64,000 nucleotides of DNA from an uncultured Actinomycetes bacterium (lineage in GTDB: Bacteria > Actinomycetota > Acidimicrobiia > Acidimicrobiales > RAAP-2). The stretch spans positions 1 through 64,000 of the forward strand of contig CAITNF010000011.1 in assembly GCA_903893745.1 (NCBI GenBank), in the 5' to 3' direction. Shown here one piece after another: positions 63,131-64,000 of the stretch; within the stretch, counting starts at the first letter, position 1; every line of letters starts with the position of its first letter. The position numbers and the translations under genes are program-made. Under the pieces are notes generated by a model, which saw only the letters and a program-made list of their open reading frames with translations, was not told where the DNA came from and searched no databases.

Positions 63131-64000
63131 GTGCCTAGCCTCAATGAATCTGCGGTCGTGTCGACAATGTTTGATGCCGTCATCGTCGGCGGCGGTCCGA
63201 GTGGTTCAGCCTGCGCATTCTGGTTAGCGCAGGCTGGTTGGTCAGTCTGTCTGATCGAGAAGAAACACTTCCCCCGAGAGAAGACCTGTGGCGATGGTCT
63301 CACCCCTCGATCGGTCTACCAACTCGCCGAAATGGGCCTCGAGTCGGCGCTGGTGCAACACGGCCACCGCTACCACGGACTGCGCGCGTTCGGCTTTGGC
63401 GCCTCACTCGAGATGAATTGGCCGGACCATCCGGTCTTCCCCAACTACGGCTACACGATTACCCGATACAACCTGGACGGACTCGTCGCCGAAAGTGCGG
63501 CGGCCAAGGGCGCCGTACTTCTGAATGGCACCGAAGCGGTAGCCCTGCTCGAACCCACCGAGCAACTCGACGGAGCCTTACGCGGGGCGAAAGGCGTCAT
63601 CGTCAAAGACAAGGAGTCAGGTCTCACCAAAGAGATTCGCGGTCGCTACGTAATTGTGGCCGACGGACAGAACTCTCGGCTCGGACGCGAACTAGGAACT
63701 GCGCGTAATCGTTCGTGGCCAATGGGTATGGCGCTACGCGGCTACTACACGAGTGATCGCCACGATGAACCGTGGATTGATTCGCACCTCGATATTCGCG
63801 ACACCAGCGGGTCCGTCGTGCCCGGTTACGGCTGGATCTTTCCCCTCGGTGACGGTCGAGTCAACGTGGGAGTGGGACTCTTATCGACTGGCGGAGCCTG
63901 GAAGGGCGTCAACACCACAAAGCTGCAGGAGTACTTCGTGGCCCAAACGGCCGAGGCGTGGGGACTGTCCGACGAGACAAGTTGTGGTCCCGCGACCGGT
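63131..64000 (+). CDS. Geranylgeranyl-reductase-family flavoprotein, N-terminal part
   Basis: A 290-codon frame runs off the right edge. FDAVIVGGGPSGSACAFWLA is the FAD-binding fold, FPREKTCGDGLTPRSV the family signature, VADGQNSRLGREL and GYGWIFPLGDGRVNVGVGL the middle motifs. Relatives reduce isoprenoid chains, for example mycobacterial MenJ on menaquinone. Standing opposite the complex I operon, a quinone-tail role is plausible but lipid substrates are possible. The start is GTG 63131; ATG 63167 is the alternative and gives a more usual N terminus. Confidence 0.9.
   Translation, partial: MPSLNESAVVSTMFDAVIVGGGPSGSACAFWLAQAGWSVCLIEKKHFPREKTCGDGLTPRSVYQLAEMGLESALVQHGHRYHGLRAFGFGASLEMNWPDHPVFPNYGYTITRYNLDGLVAESAAAKGAVLLNGTEAVALLEPTEQLDGALRGAKGVIVKDKESGLTKEIRGRYVIVADGQNSRLGRELGTARNRSWPMGMALRGYYTSDRHDEPWIDSHLDIRDTSGSVVPGYGWIFPLGDGRVNVGVGLLSTGGAWKGVNTTKLQEYFVAQTAEAWGLSDETSCGPATG

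Overview
The window reads as a chromosome segment of a free-living, aerobic, menaquinone-using actinobacterium, most likely of the Acidimicrobiia or a similar deep lineage. Supporting signs are two WhiB-family iron-sulfur regulators, a mycobacteria-like neighbourhood (UPF0182, Lon-like PDZ protease, DUF2342 protein), a GT87 mannosyltransferase, an actinobacterial qcrCAB bc complex with a diheme cytochrome c, heme genes of the coproporphyrin type, and many GTG/TTG starts. Several genes not led by a Shine-Dalgarno site carry a TANNNT hexamer 6-8 nt before the start codon, which suggests leaderless transcription. The species assignment is inference. I see no insertion sequence, CRISPR array, rRNA or replication origin.

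Layout. 1-4308 (-): N-terminal part of a very large secreted Ig-like repeat protein. 4827-6803 (-): two Gfo/Idh/MocA dehydrogenases. 7150-8244 (+): a Cys-less pentameric ligand-gated ion channel. 8379-8455 (-): initiator tRNA-Met. 8530-19520: an envelope or morphogenesis-flavoured region with a GT87 enzyme, a UPF0182 protein, a DivIVA-like coiled-coil protein with a phage-head-like C terminus, a Lon-like PDZ protease, a HEAT-repeat protein, an MreB-like protein with an altered ATP site, an HtrA-like pseudo-protease and a DUF2342 protein without its zinc motif. 19517-21311: a small conserved-looking protein, two WhiB genes and a formiminotransferase. 21427-24845 (-): a VWA protein and MoxR/ChlI-type AAA+ pair. 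24950-30240 (-): histidine degradation operon hutG-hutH-hutU-hutI. 30401-34366 (-): ctaE-qcrC-qcrA-qcrB. 34424-36730 (-): HelD-like helicase. 36843-40243 (+): hemE-hemH-hemY. 40215-43556 (-): FAD oxidoreductase, DUF1365 and Cfa-type methyltransferase operon. 43628-47159: a HAD phosphatase divergent from a large MprF-like protein. 47156-63062 (-): an ATP-grasp gene and a complete 14-gene nuo operon. 63131-end (+): a geranylgeranyl-reductase-family flavoprotein cut by the window edge.

How the parts work together. Complex I passes NADH electrons to menaquinone, the qcr complex and cytochrome oxidase subunit III belong to the terminal chain, hemE-hemH-hemY supply heme, and the last flavoprotein probably reduces the isoprenoid tail of a quinone or lipid. 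The hut operon and the formiminotransferase convert histidine to glutamate with two possible fates for formimino-glutamate. The least ordinary parts are the 9.9-19.5 kb region, where an established actinobacterial neighbourhood carries several proteins that look like catalytically dead or repurposed relatives of known enzymes and a domain resembling phage portal/head proteins; the ion channel; and the MprF-like fusion.
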